Assembly (NCBI RefSeq): GCF_003933735.1
Contig: NZ_RSED01000018.1
Coordinates: 29,807-90,318 of the forward strand
Direction: 5' to 3'
Origin: Aquabacterium soli
Lineage (GTDB): Bacteria; Pseudomonadota; Gammaproteobacteria; Burkholderiales; Burkholderiaceae_C
DNA: 60,512 bases
The translations under genes were made by a program, and so were the position numbers. Each line of letters starts with the position of its first letter. The stretch's first letter is position 1. A model generated the notes under the pieces. That model saw only the letters and a list, made by a program, of their open reading frames with translations, had not been told where the DNA came from and ran no database searches. Positions 8,586 through 17,448 of the stretch are shown in pieces.

Positions 8586-10151
8586 ATGAACATCCGCAAC
8601 ATCCGCATCGGACAACGCCTGACCATCGGCTTCGGCCTGGTCATCGCCCTGCTCATTCTGCTGGCCGGCCTGGCGCTGATGCGCATCCAGAGCCTGAGCA
8701 GCGAGGTGGGATCGCTCACGCAGACCACCTACCCGCGCACGGTGATCGCCAACAACATGAAGGCCGACCTCAACGAGATGTCGCGCAGCATGCTCAGCAT
8801 CCTGGTGATGACGGATGACGAGCAGATCAAGGGCGAGCTGGCCAACATCGAAAAGTACAACAAGATCCACGAGGCCCACGTCGCCAAGCTGCAGCAGGTG
8901 ATCACCGACCCGCAGGGCCAGGAGATGCTCAAGACGATGGAAGCCCTGCGCGCCAAGGCATTCAAGGGTCAGAAGGCCTTCGTGGGGCTCATCAACGAGA
9001 ACCTCAAGGAAGACGCGATGACGAAGTTCCTGTTCTCGGTGCGCTCGGCCCAGACCAAGTACTTCGCCGCGCTGGACACGCTGATCGAGCAGCAGAACCG
9101 CAGCATGGAAGAAGCCGGCGAGAAATCGACCGCCCAGGCCCGCGCCACCATGGCCTTCATCCTGGCGCTGGCCGTGGCCGCCGCCCTGATCAGCGTGGTC
9201 GTGGCGCTGCTGGCCACCCGCAGCATCACCCTGCCGCTGAACCGTGCCGTGAAGATCGCGCAGCAGGTGGCCAAGGGCGACCTGACCAGCACCATCGTCA
9301 CGCGCAGCCAGGACGAGACCGGCCAGCTGATGCAGGCGCTGGACCACATGAACCGCAGCCTGCAGGGCATCGTGGGCAATGTGCGCCAGGGCACCGAGAT
9401 GATCGCCTCGGCCTCCACGCAGATCGCCTCGGGCAACTCGGACCTGTCGATCCGCACCGAACAGCAGGCCGCCTCGCTGCAGCAGACTTCGGGCGCGGTG
9501 ACCGAACTGACGCGCATCGTGCGGCAGAACGCCGACAACGCCAGCCAGGCCAACAGCCTGGCCAGCGAGGCTTCCACCATCGCCACTCAAGGCGGCGAGG
9601 TCGTCTCGCGCGTGGTCGACACCATGGGCTCGATCGACGCGTCCTCACGCAAGATCGTCGACATCATCGCGGTGATCGACGGCATCGCCTTCCAGACCAA
9701 CATCCTGGCACTGAACGCGGCAGTGGAAGCCGCGCGGGCCGGCGAGCAAGGCCGCGGCTTCGCCGTGGTGGCCGGCGAGGTGCGCACCCTGGCCCAACGC
9801 TCGGCCCTGGCCGCCAAGGAGATCAAGACCCTGATCCACGAATCGGTGGAGAAGGTGGAGCTGGGCAGCCAGCTGGTCACCAAGGCCGGCAGCACCATGC
9901 AGAACGTGGTGTCCAGCGTGCAGCGCGTCAGCAACATCATCAGCGAGATCACCGAGGCCAGCCGCTCGCAGAGCGATGGCATCGAGGCCGTGAACCGCAG
10001 CATCCTGCAGATGGACAGCGTGACGCAGCAGAACGCCGCGCTGGTGGAGCAGGCCGCCGCCGCCGCCGAGTCCATGCAGAACCAGGCCGCCGGCCTGGCC
10101 CAGGTCGTGAGCGTGTTCAAGCTGGAAGACTCGCCTGCCACGGCCGGTTGA
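8586..10151 (+). CDS. Methyl-accepting chemotaxis protein
   Basis: A 521-residue transmembrane chemoreceptor. It has an N-terminal membrane helix (about 12-32), a helical four-helix-bundle-type periplasmic sensor (about 35-185), a second membrane helix (about 190-212), a HAMP domain, and a long cytoplasmic signalling coiled coil. The hairpin tip that contacts CheA/CheW reads AFQTNILALNAAVEAARAGE. The C-terminus ends FKLEDSPATAG and lacks the NWETF-type pentapeptide that tethers CheR/CheB in high-abundance receptors. The ligand is unknown. It stands alone, about 180 bp before the next gene. Confidence 0.93.
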   Translation: MNIRNIRIGQRLTIGFGLVIALLILLAGLALMRIQSLSSEVGSLTQTTYPRTVIANNMKADLNEMSRSMLSILVMTDDEQIKGELANIEKYNKIHEAHVAKLQQVITDPQGQEMLKTMEALRAKAFKGQKAFVGLINENLKEDAMTKFLFSVRSAQTKYFAALDTLIEQQNRSMEEAGEKSTAQARATMAFILALAVAAALISVVVALLATRSITLPLNRAVKIAQQVAKGDLTSTIVTRSQDETGQLMQALDHMNRSLQGIVGNVRQGTEMIASASTQIASGNSDLSIRTEQQAASLQQTSGAVTELTRIVRQNADNASQANSLASEASTIATQGGEVVSRVVDTMGSIDASSRKIVDIIAVIDGIAFQTNILALNAAVEAARAGEQGRGFAVVAGEVRTLAQRSALAAKEIKTLIHESVEKVELGSQLVTKAGSTMQNVVSSVQRVSNIISEITEASRSQSDGIEAVNRSILQMDSVTQQNAALVEQAAAAAESMQNQAAGLAQVVSVFKLEDSPATAG

Positions 10152-10331
10152 CAGGCCAGCCCGCCAACCGGCTGTCCATGCAGGCAAACCCCAGGCGGGA
10201 AATGGCAGGCGGTGTCCACCGAAGCCGGGACGCTCGCGTTTAATACATATCCTCAACCGCGCGTCCTGATGGGCGCGCTTCGCATCGGGCCCACGCGCCC
10301 TGTTCCACGGACCACACGACAAGGACACACC

Positions 10332-10916
10332 ATGAAACGCTTCACCCTTTCCGTTCTGACCGCTGCTGCCCTGGCCTTGAGCGCCGCCATGCCTGCCCAG
10401 GCCGTCGAGGTCGGCGGCGTCAAGCTCGAAGACACCATGACGGTGACGGGCAAGAACCTGGTGCTCAATGGCGCCGGCCTGCGTGTCAAGGCCATCTTCA
10501 AGGTCTATGCCCTGGGCCTGTATCTGCCCGAGAAGAAGAACACGACGGAGGCCATCCTCGCCCTGCAAGGCCCCAAGCGCTTCAAGATCGTGATGCTCCG
10601 TGACCTGAGCGGCGAAGAGTTCGGCGACGCCTTCCTGACCGGCATCAACAAGAACCTGGACAAGGACGAAAAGGCCAAGTTCGTGAACCAGTTGGTCAAG
10701 CTGGGCGATCTGTTCCAGGAGGTCGGCGGCCTCAAGAAGGGCGACATCATCCTGGGCGACTGGAACGGCAGCAACACCGTGTTCCAGGTCAACGGCAAGA
10801 CCGTGGGCAGCGCCCTGCCCGATCCGGCCTTCTACAACGCCATCCTGAAGATCTGGCTGGGCGCCAACCCGGCCGACTCGTCGTTGAAGCCCGCACTGCT
10901 GGGCGAAGCCAAGTAA
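10332..10916 (+). CDS. Periplasmic chalcone isomerase-like protein
   Basis: A 194-residue exported protein. Residues 1-23 (MKRFTLSVLTAAALALSAAMPAQA) form a clear signal peptide with an AQA cleavage site. The mature part matches the bacterial chalcone-isomerase-like family (VGGVKLEDTM, FKVYALGLYLPEKK, a GNxxF-like C-terminal region), proteins that share the fold but have no proven isomerase activity. The ATG at 10332 follows AAGGA; an upstream in-frame start would bury the signal peptide. The AT-rich TTTAATACATAT at 10239-10250 may contain the -10 element. Confidence 0.85.
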   Translation: MKRFTLSVLTAAALALSAAMPAQAVEVGGVKLEDTMTVTGKNLVLNGAGLRVKAIFKVYALGLYLPEKKNTTEAILALQGPKRFKIVMLRDLSGEEFGDAFLTGINKNLDKDEKAKFVNQLVKLGDLFQEVGGLKKGDIILGDWNGSNTVFQVNGKTVGSALPDPAFYNAILKIWLGANPADSSLKPALLGEAK

Positions 10917-10954
10917 GCAGGTCTTCCAGGCCTTCGGACACCTGACTACTGCAC

Positions 10955-10997
10955 GGCCCCGGCCCTGTTTCACGACAGGCCGGGGCCGCGGTCTTTG
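10955..10997 (+). terminator. Terminator-like hairpin after the chalcone isomerase-like gene
   Basis: The left arm 10955-10967 (GGCCCCGGCCCTG) pairs with 10976-10987 (CAGGCCGGGGCC) with a single bulge, followed by a short GGTCTTT. The very GC-rich stem with a weak U-tract would separate this gene from the SRP RNA promoter just downstream. Confidence 0.65.
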
Positions 10998-11017
10998 CGG
11001 CATGCCTTACAATCACC

Positions 11018-11118
11018 GGTGACGGGCCTCCTCGCATGGGGGCGCGGCCAAACGGGTCAGGTCGGGAACGAAGCAGCCCTAACCGTTAGCCTTCAGTGCC
11101 GGGGTCAGGCTCGTCACC
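11018..11118 (+). ncRNA. ffs: Signal recognition particle RNA (4.5S, small bacterial type)
   Basis: About 101 nt. The ends GGTGACG (11018-11024) and CGTCACC (11112-11118) are perfectly complementary, closing a single long hairpin. The apical domain contains GGTCAGGTCGGGAACGAAGC (11056-11075), the conserved Ffh-binding symmetric and asymmetric loops of SRP RNA. TACAAT at 11008-11013 is a good -10 element placed to start transcription at about 11018; no convincing -35 is visible. The RNA forms the SRP with Ffh, targeting nascent inner-membrane proteins to FtsY and the translocon. Confidence 0.93.
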
Positions 11119-11219
11119 CCCATTCAACAGATGCCCCCGCGTCGCGCCGGGCAGCGGACCGCAGGGTCTGACCGGCCCGGGCACCGCCCCAGCCGCGCGG
11201 TCGGGCTCACAAGGTTCCC

Positions 11220-12344
11220 ATGGCATCGATCCCCGCGCAGCTTTCGCCCTCCCCCAGCACGTCCGGCACCGCCACGGTGTCCATCGACCTGGGCGACCGC
11301 AGCTACGACATCCTGATCGGCGAAGGCCTGCTCGATGAGCCCGCCACCTATGCCGGGCTGCCCAAATCATCCACCGCGCTGATCGTCACCAACACCACGG
11401 TGGGGCCGCTGTATGCGGCACGCCTGCAAAAGGCACTGGCCGGCCATCACAAGAAGGTGCTGGTGACCGAACTGCCCGATGGCGAGCAGTACAAGGACTG
11501 GCCGGCGCTCAACCAGATCTTCACCGACCTGCTCGAACAAGCCGCCGACCGCAAGACGGTGCTGTACGCGCTGGGCGGCGGCGTGGTGGGCGACATGACC
11601 GGCTTTGCAGCCGCCTGCTACATGCGCGGCGTGCCCTTCGTGCAGGTGCCGACCACGCTGCTGGCGCAGGTCGATTCCAGCGTGGGCGGCAAGACGGCCA
11701 TCAACCACCCGGCCGGCAAGAACATGATCGGGGCCTTCTACCAACCCCAGCGCGTGGTCTGTGACCTGGTCACGCTGGACACCCTGCCGCAGAACGAGCT
11801 GCTGGCCGGCCTGGCCGAGGTGATCAAGTACGGCCCCATCGCCGATGCCGAGTTCCTGGGCTGGCTGGAAGCGAACATGGACGCCCTGCTGGCACGTGAC
11901 CGCGCCGCCCTGCGCCATGCCATCCGCCGCTCGTGCGAGATCAAGGCCTGGGTGGTGGGCCAGGACGAAAAGGAGTCCGGCCTGCGCGCCATCCTGAACT
12001 ACGGCCACACCTTCGGCCACGCCATCGAGGCGGGCATGGGCTACGGCGCGTGGCTGCACGGCGAGGCCGTGGGCTGCGGCATGGTGATGGCCGCTGACCT
12101 GTCAGCCCGCCTGGGCCTGATCGACGAGGCCACCTCGCGGCGCATCCGCCACCTGATCGAGCGCACCGGCCTGCCCGTGCGCGGCCCGGCCCTGGGTGCC
12201 GACCGCTACATCGAGCTGATGCAGGTCGACAAGAAGGCCGAGGACGGCGAGATCCGCTTCGTGGTCATCGGCCCGCTGGGCCAGGCCGGCATGCGGCCCG
12301 CACCCGATGCGGTGGTGCGCGACGTGATCGCCGCGCACACCTGA
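11220..12344 (+). CDS. aroB: 3-dehydroquinate synthase
   Basis: A 374-residue NAD- and zinc-dependent enzyme converting DAHP to 3-dehydroquinate, step two of the shikimate pathway. Motifs: LPDGEQYK (about 85-92), the NAD-binding [14 protein letters not shown] (about 119-132), the substrate loop [19 protein letters not shown] (about 150-168), and the metal ligands in [19 protein letters not shown] and LHGEAV. A short N-terminal extension (about 20 residues) precedes the domain. In many Burkholderiales aroK lies directly upstream and dgt downstream; here aroK is absent and about 3.9 kb separates aroB from dgt. Confidence 0.97.
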   Translation: MASIPAQLSPSPSTSGTATVSIDLGDRSYDILIGEGLLDEPATYAGLPKSSTALIVTNTTVGPLYAARLQKALAGHHKKVLVTELPDGEQYKDWPALNQIFTDLLEQAADRKTVLYALGGGVVGDMTGFAAACYMRGVPFVQVPTTLLAQVDSSVGGKTAINHPAGKNMIGAFYQPQRVVCDLVTLDTLPQNELLAGLAEVIKYGPIADAEFLGWLEANMDALLARDRAALRHAIRRSCEIKAWVVGQDEKESGLRAILNYGHTFGHAIEAGMGYGAWLHGEAVGCGMVMAADLSARLGLIDEATSRRIRHLIERTGLPVRGPALGADRYIELMQVDKKAEDGEIRFVVIGPLGQAGMRPAPDAVVRDVIAAHT

Positions 12345-12350
12345 ACCTGC

Positions 12351-13562
12351 TTACTTGCAGGTGTTCGGCGCGGCCTTGCCATCGAACCGGTCCAGCAGGT
12401 AGTTCAGGCCACCGCTGAGGTACAGGCCACCGAGCACGTGGTCGGTGCCCGCCACGCGCTTGTACTCCACCTTGACGCGCTTGCCGCAGTAGTTGTCCAC
12501 CAGGGCGTCGACATCGGCGATGGGCATCAGCTGGTCACCCACGCTCTGGAAGATCTGCAGCGGCACCTGGGGCACGAACTGTCCCAGGGTGTTCTCGCGG
12601 TTGATGGCCTGCATCACGGGCAGATCAAGGAAGTTGGGATCCTTGTAGTAGGCCGAACCCTTCTTGTAGGCGTAGGCCGTGAGCAGGTTGGGGAAGCCCG
12701 TCAGGCAGCGCGTGCCGGCATCCTTGACCGCCTCGATACCAGCAGGGGTGGCGTAGTCCTCGATCTTGATCTCGGGGTAGCCGCGCGACAGGCCGACCAC
12801 GGCGCCGATGTAGGCACCGGCCCAGAATGTGCCATCGACCTTCTTGGCCACATTGATCGGGTTGACCGGCAGACCACCCTGGGCCGCGCCCACGATCTTC
12901 AGCTCAGGCGCATACGTGGGCGCATATTCGGCGGCCCAGGCCGTGGCGAAACCGCCGCCCGAGTAACCCAGCATGCCCACGGGCGTGGCGGCGTTCAGGC
13001 CGCTCTTGCTGAAGCGCTGCACGGCACGGATGCCATCGAGCACGCCATGGGCGGTGTTGCGCGCCACGATCCACTGTGAGTCCAGGCCCTCGTAGTCGGC
13101 CAGGGCCACCACATAGCCCTTGTTCAGCGCCGAGTTGAAGAAGGTCTTCTCGATCAGGGCGTTGGACGTGGCCTGGCCGGAAGGCGAGCAGTTCAGCGTG
13201 AGGCTGTCGTAGAAGGCCTGGTAGGACAGCAGCTTGCGGCCGGTGGCCGGGGCGCTCTTGGGGATCAGCACGGTGGTCACCATGGCCACCGGCAGGTTCT
13301 TGTTGTTGTTCGACCGGTACATCAGTTGCCAACCTTCTTTGAGGTTGGACGACAGCGCGCTGGCCGGAAGGGCGCGGTAACGCAGCACATTGCCCGGCGC
13401 GGCAGAGGCCAGTTCAGCGGCCGAAGGCGAGGTGTAGAACGAGTCTTCGGTGGGCTTGAGCTTGGCGTCGACCGTGGGGTAGATCTGCTGGGCCTGGGCC
13501 AGGCCGGACAAGGCCAGGGTGCTCAGGGCGGCCAAGCCCGCGAACGTGGTGGAGAGTCTCAT
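12351..13562 (-). CDS. Secretory lipase (LIP family)
   Basis: A 403-residue exported alpha/beta hydrolase resembling the secretory lipase family best known from Candida. A signal peptide (residues 1-24, ending AQA) is followed by a long LIP-like domain. The nucleophile elbow GYSGGG (about 199-204) carries the catalytic serine; GDQLMPIADVD and GTDHVLGG near the C-terminus supply the likely Asp and His. Paired cysteines are consistent with folding in the periplasm or outside. It converges on aroB with a 6-bp gap and has no evident lipase chaperone nearby. Confidence 0.85.
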   Translation of the reverse strand: MRLSTTFAGLAALSTLALSGLAQAQQIYPTVDAKLKPTEDSFYTSPSAAELASAAPGNVLRYRALPASALSSNLKEGWQLMYRSNNNKNLPVAMVTTVLIPKSAPATGRKLLSYQAFYDSLTLNCSPSGQATSNALIEKTFFNSALNKGYVVALADYEGLDSQWIVARNTAHGVLDGIRAVQRFSKSGLNAATPVGMLGYSGGGFATAWAAEYAPTYAPELKIVGAAQGGLPVNPINVAKKVDGTFWAGAYIGAVVGLSRGYPEIKIEDYATPAGIEAVKDAGTRCLTGFPNLLTAYAYKKGSAYYKDPNFLDLPVMQAINRENTLGQFVPQVPLQIFQSVGDQLMPIADVDALVDNYCGKRVKVEYKRVAGTDHVLGGLYLSGGLNYLLDRFDGKAAPNTCK

Positions 13563-13623
13563 GTTGTCGCCATGTTGTTGTTAAACGATGGCCGATATTG
13601 ACAAACCACTCCGTGGGGGTGAC

Positions 13624-13657
13624 GCGCGTTTTCCCGGTGAGTTGAGGGAAAACGCGC
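13624..13657 (-). terminator. 12-bp perfect hairpin beyond the ars operon
   Basis: GCGCGTTTTCCC (13624-13635) and GGGAAAACGCGC (13646-13657) are exact complements around a 10-base loop. It lies 20-50 bp past the acr3 stop codon and upstream of the lipase start. No U-tract follows on the minus strand, so it may stabilise the ars mRNA end or work with Rho. Confidence 0.55.
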
Positions 13658-13676
13658 CCACCGGTCAAGGGGGCTC

Positions 13677-14732
13677 TCACCCCGAGGCGGCCCGGGCCTC
13701 GTACCAGCCTTTGCTCTGGTTGACCACCCGCACCACCAACAGCATCACCGGCACCTCGATCAGCACGCCGACCACCGTGGCCAGGGCGGCGCCCGACTGG
13801 AAGCCGAACAGGCTGATGGCCGCCGCCACGGCCAGTTCAAAAAAGTTGCTGGCACCGATGAGCGCCGACGGACAGGCCACGCTGTGAGCCTCTCCGAGTT
13901 GGCGGTTGAGCCAGTAGGCCAGCGCCGAGTTGAACAGCACCTGGATGAGGATCGGCACGGCCAGCATGGCAATGACCAGCGGCTGGTCGATGATGGCCTG
14001 CCCCTGGAAGGCGAACAGCAACACCAGCGTGGCGAGCAACGCGGTGATGGACCATGGCCCGATCCGCGCCATCGCAGCATCGAAGGCCGATGGCCCGCGT
14101 TGCAGCAGATGGCTTCGGATGAGCTGCGCGATGATCACTGGCACCACGATGTAGAGCACCACCGAGGTCACCAACGTGTCCCATGGCACCGTGATGGACG
14201 ACAGCCCCAGCAGCAGGCCCACCATCGGCGCGAAGGCAAACACCATGATGGTGTCGTTGAGCGCCACCTGGCTGAGCGTGAACAGGGGATGCCCATTTGT
14301 CAGCCGGCTCCAGACGAACACCATGGCCGTGCAGGGCGCTGCCGCCAGCAGGATCAAGCCGGCGATGTAGCTGTCGAGCTGGTCTGCCGGCAACCATGGG
14401 GCGAACACTTCCCGCACGAACAGCCAGCCCAGAAAGGCCATGGAGAAAGGCTTGACCGCCCAGTTCACGAACAGTGTCACGCCGATGCCTCGCCAGTGCG
14501 CCTTGACCTGGGACAGGCTGGCGAAATCCACCTTGATGAGCATCGGGATGATCATCACCCAGATGAGCAGGCCGACCGGGATGTTGACCTGAGCGATCTC
14601 CATGAGGCCGATGGCCCGGAAGGGTCCCGGCGCGAGCTGGCCAAGCCCGATGCCGACCATGATGCACAAGAAGACCCAGACGGTCAGGTAACGCTCAAAG
14701 ACGCTCATCGGTTGGGCTTTGGACTGCGACAC
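13677..14732 (-). CDS. Arsenite efflux permease, ACR3 family
   Basis: A 351-residue inner-membrane protein with about ten hydrophobic helices. It begins MSVFERYLTVWVFLCIMVGIGLGQ after a short leader, typical of ACR3, and contains the membrane-embedded AAAPCTAMVFVWS segment whose cysteine is required for As(III) transport in this family. A GTG at 14732 is chosen as start because GAAGGG precedes it and it lies 10 bp after arsC; the ATG at 14708 is the alternative. It is the last gene of arsR-arsI-arsC-acr3 and exports arsenite driven by the proton gradient. Confidence 0.92.
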   Translation of the reverse strand: MSQSKAQPMSVFERYLTVWVFLCIMVGIGLGQLAPGPFRAIGLMEIAQVNIPVGLLIWVMIIPMLIKVDFASLSQVKAHWRGIGVTLFVNWAVKPFSMAFLGWLFVREVFAPWLPADQLDSYIAGLILLAAAPCTAMVFVWSRLTNGHPLFTLSQVALNDTIMVFAFAPMVGLLLGLSSITVPWDTLVTSVVLYIVVPVIIAQLIRSHLLQRGPSAFDAAMARIGPWSITALLATLVLLFAFQGQAIIDQPLVIAMLAVPILIQVLFNSALAYWLNRQLGEAHSVACPSALIGASNFFELAVAAAISLFGFQSGAALATVVGVLIEVPVMLLVVRVVNQSKGWYEARAASG

Positions 14733-14742
14733 GATGGGCCCT

Positions 14743-15246
14743 TCAGCTCTTGGCAATGACGGCCAGCGCATCAGCCAGCGCGGACCTGTCCATGGCGTCC
14801 AGTGGCAACGCCAGAAGCTGCAACATCTTGAAGCCGATCGCTTGGCGGGTCAGCTCAAAGGCCTTGAGCTTTTCATCATCACCCCCTTCGGCGTTCGACG
14901 GATCCGGGTAGCCCCAGTGGACTTGGACCGGCTGGCCATTCCCACCGAAGAACACCGGGCAGGCTTCAGCCGCCGCACCGTCGCACACCGTGATCACGGC
15001 GGACAAGGGCGGCGCCTCGGGTCCCGTGAACTCGTCCCAGTTCTTGCTTCGATAGCCTGCGGTATCGATGCCTGCAGCTTGAAGCACCTGGACCGCAAGG
15101 GGGTTGAGGCGGCCGCTCGGCGCGCTACCGGCGCTATGGGCCACCACGTCCCGGCCGAGCCGGGCGGCCAGGTGATTCAGCATGCCCTCGGACAGGATGC
15201 TCCGAGCCGAATTGTGGGTGCACAGGATCAGCACATGGACCGTCAT
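14743..15246 (-). CDS. arsC: Arsenate reductase, low-molecular-weight phosphatase type
   Basis: A 167-residue ArsC of the LMW protein tyrosine phosphatase fold. The oxyanion-binding loop CTHNSARS (residues 9-16) has the Cys-X5-Arg geometry of the catalytic site, and PDPSNAEG near residue 114-121 supplies the general-acid aspartate region. It reduces As(V) to As(III), which the adjacent ACR3 pump exports. It lies 7 bp after the arsI gene and 10 bp before acr3, so translation is probably coupled. Confidence 0.93.
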   Translation of the reverse strand: MTVHVLILCTHNSARSILSEGMLNHLAARLGRDVVAHSAGSAPSGRLNPLAVQVLQAAGIDTAGYRSKNWDEFTGPEAPPLSAVITVCDGAAAEACPVFFGGNGQPVQVHWGYPDPSNAEGGDDEKLKAFELTRQAIGFKMLQLLALPLDAMDRSALADALAVIAKS

Positions 15247-15253
15247 GATGCCC

Positions 15254-15760
15254 TCAGCAGCAGCCCGTTGAGCCGGCCTTCACAGGAATGCCGACTGGTT
15301 TGCCCGACATGTTCGGAGTGCAGCGGGCCGAGTTGGGGGCGGCGACCTCGGGGAGCTTCGTTGCAGCCACTGCAGGCTCGCCTTCGCTGAAGACGGGGAT
15401 GTTGCCAAGCGTGCGGAAATGCTCCCATGGCAGGCCTTGAGGGTCCACGATCCAGTGCTTGTCGCTGCGGGCATAGCAGCAGGACGTTGCGCCTTGGTCG
15501 ATGAGCGTCATGTCGGCCGTCTCTGCCCGCGCCTTCATCGCGCTCAGGTCGTCTTCGCTGTCCACCTGGATGCCCAGGTGGTCCACGCCGAGGCGGCCAT
15601 GACCTCTGGTGGAGATGGCGAAGTTCACCGCCGGCTCATCCAGCATCCACTTCGCGTAATCCACCTCGAGGCGGGCCGGTTGGGCACCGAACATCGCAGA
15701 GTAGAAAGAGACGTTGCGGTCCAGGTCATCGACGTGGACATGCACGTGAAAGCGCTTCAT
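15254..15760 (-). CDS. ArsI/CadI family VOC metalloenzyme
   Basis: A 168-residue protein of the vicinal-oxygen-chelate fold, beginning MKRFHVHVHVDDLDRNVSFYSAMFG. Family features include the metal-binding histidines of HVHV and GVDHLGIQV and the cysteine pair in ATSCCYARSDKHWI; ArsI enzymes use such a thiolate pair to bind trivalent organoarsenicals and cleave the C-As bond. Many ars operons carry this CadI-annotated homologue without proven lyase activity. The C-terminus ends in Cys-Cys. AAGGA precedes the ATG at 15760, 11 bp after arsR. Confidence 0.85.
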   Translation of the reverse strand: MKRFHVHVHVDDLDRNVSFYSAMFGAQPARLEVDYAKWMLDEPAVNFAISTRGHGRLGVDHLGIQVDSEDDLSAMKARAETADMTLIDQGATSCCYARSDKHWIVDPQGLPWEHFRTLGNIPVFSEGEPAVAATKLPEVAAPNSARCTPNMSGKPVGIPVKAGSTGCC

Positions 15761-15771
15761 GAGGGTTCCTT

Positions 15772-16116
15772 TCAGCAAGTGATGCAGCTTGGGGCTGCAG
15801 AGTGATCGGGGTTGGAACCGGGGGCACAGGGACGCCCCTGGCAACAGTGCTCAGTGAGGTAGCCGATCAGGCCGTTCATGTGCTCATAAGCTGCGCGGTA
15901 GATGAGGTGCCGGCCATCACGCTCCTGGGTGACCAGGCCGGCATTCACCAACTCCTTGAGGTGGAAGGAGAGCGACGTGGCGGCCACGCCGATCTGTTCG
16001 GTCAGCGCTCCGGGGGTGAGGCCTTCGGGGCCCGCCACCACGAGCGCACGGAACGCCCTCAAGCGGCTGGCCTGGGCCAGCGCGGCCAGGGATCTGATGA
16101 TGGTTTGCTCTTCCAT
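15772..16116 (-). CDS. arsR: ArsR family metalloregulator
   Basis: A 114-residue winged-helix repressor. The recognition region SLSFHLKELVNAGLVTQERDGRHLIY (about 48-73) is typical of ArsR/SmtB. Cysteines lie in the C-terminal part (CCQGRPC at about 90-96 and a terminal CITC), suggesting a C-terminal As(III) site of the kind found in non-E. coli ArsR proteins rather than the alpha-3 CVC site. It heads the operon arsR-arsI-arsC-acr3. Its start codon has no visible Shine-Dalgarno and lies right at the predicted transcription start. Confidence 0.93.
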   Translation of the reverse strand: MEEQTIIRSLAALAQASRLRAFRALVVAGPEGLTPGALTEQIGVAATSLSFHLKELVNAGLVTQERDGRHLIYRAAYEHMNGLIGYLTEHCCQGRPCAPGSNPDHSAAPSCITC

Positions 16117-16150
16117 ATTTCAATGATAGTTGAATTATTGAAATAATCAA
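16116..16150 (-). promoter_or_regulatory. ars promoter with overlapping ArsR operator
   Basis: On the minus strand TTGATT (16145-16150), 16 bp, then TATCAT (16123-16128) make a good sigma-70 promoter. The 9-bp arms TATTTCAAT (16116-16124) and ATTGAAATA (16137-16145) form an inverted repeat covering it, a likely ArsR site. Only six bases lie between the -10 and the arsR ATG, so transcripts should begin at or next to the start codon. Confidence 0.75.
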
Positions 16151-16297
16151 GTGCGATGGCCCGCAACCCAGAACCAGTTTGGCGCACTGCCATGACCAGG
16201 CTTGTGCGTGATAAGCGGGTGAGGCCGCCCCGAGGCCACTATCATGTGGCGCACGATCACCAGTGTCTCAGCCATGGCAGTTTGAGATCGACAACCC

Positions 16298-17425
16298 ATG
16301 TGGCTCGCACCTTACGCATCCCACCCCGACAAATCCAAGGGGCGCAAACGGCCTGAAACGCCCGATTCAACGCGCAACTGCTTCCAGCGCGACCGCGACC
16401 GCATCGTGCACAGCACGGCGTTTCGCCGGCTGGTCTACAAGACGCAGGTGTTCCTCAACCATGAGGGCGATCTCTTTCGCACGCGGCTCACGCACTCGCT
16501 GGAGGTGGCGCAGTTGGGCCGCTCCATCGCGCGCTCGCTGGGGCTGAACGAGGATCTGGTCGAGGCCATCGCGCTGGCACATGACCTGGGCCACACCCCC
16601 TTCGGCCATGCCGGCCAGGACACACTGAACGAATGCATGGCCGCGCATGGCGGCTTCGAGCACAACCTGCAGTCGCTGCGCGTGATCGATGCACTGGAAG
16701 AGCGCTACCCCGCCTACGACGGCCTGAACCTGACGTTCGAGGCGCGCGAAGGCGTGCTCAAGCATTGCTCGCGCCGCAATGCCGAACTGCTGGAGGCGCA
16801 GGAGCCCGGCGGCATCGGCAGGCGCTTTCTCGAAGGCACGCAGCCCAGCCTGGAGGCCCAGTTGTGCAACCTGGCCGACGAGATCGCCTACAACGCGCAC
16901 GACATCGACGACGGCGTGCGCTCGGGCCTGGTCACGCTGGAGCAGTTCGAGTCCGTGCCCCTGTTCGTGCACTTCCGCGACGAGACCCTGCGCGAGTACC
17001 CGGATGTGCGCGGGCGGCGCCTGCTGTTCGACAGCATTCGCCGCATGCTCTCGCAGCAGGTCTATGACGTGATCGACGCCACGCGCGGCGCCATCGCCGA
17101 GCACATGCCCGTCAATGCCGACCAGGCGCGGCGCTGCCCGCCGCTGGTGCGCTTCAGCCCGGGCATGCGCGAGGGCAGCACGCAGCTCAAGCGTTTCCTG
17201 TTCAAGGAGCTCTACCGCCACCCGCAGGTCAACGAGACCACGCTGCGCGCCAAGCAGGTGATCAGCGAGCTGTTCGCGGCCTACGTGACGCAGCCGCGCG
17301 AGATGCAGGCGGGCTTTGCCGAGCGTGATGATCTGCACCGTGCAGTGGCCGACTACATCGCCGGCATGACCGACCGCTTTGCACTGCGCGAACACGAACG
17401 CCTGACAGGCCAGCGCCTGTTCTGA
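16298..17425 (+). CDS. dgt: Deoxyguanosinetriphosphate triphosphohydrolase-like protein
   Basis: A 375-residue HD-domain dNTPase. It has FQRDRDRIVHSTAFRRL (about 29-45), the metal-binding histidine in RLTHSLEVAQ (about 63-72), the HD pair in AHDLGHTPFGHAG (about 94-106), and CNLADEIAYNAHDIDDG with the last metal ligand. These enzymes release tripolyphosphate from dNTPs and help set the dNTP pool. In Burkholderiales the gene usually follows aroB; here the lipase and ars genes lie between. Confidence 0.93.
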   Translation: MWLAPYASHPDKSKGRKRPETPDSTRNCFQRDRDRIVHSTAFRRLVYKTQVFLNHEGDLFRTRLTHSLEVAQLGRSIARSLGLNEDLVEAIALAHDLGHTPFGHAGQDTLNECMAAHGGFEHNLQSLRVIDALEERYPAYDGLNLTFEAREGVLKHCSRRNAELLEAQEPGGIGRRFLEGTQPSLEAQLCNLADEIAYNAHDIDDGVRSGLVTLEQFESVPLFVHFRDETLREYPDVRGRRLLFDSIRRMLSQQVYDVIDATRGAIAEHMPVNADQARRCPPLVRFSPGMREGSTQLKRFLFKELYRHPQVNETTLRAKQVISELFAAYVTQPREMQAGFAERDDLHRAVADYIAGMTDRFALREHERLTGQRLF

Positions 17426-17448
17426 GCCCGGCCTGGGCAGGCCACGCC

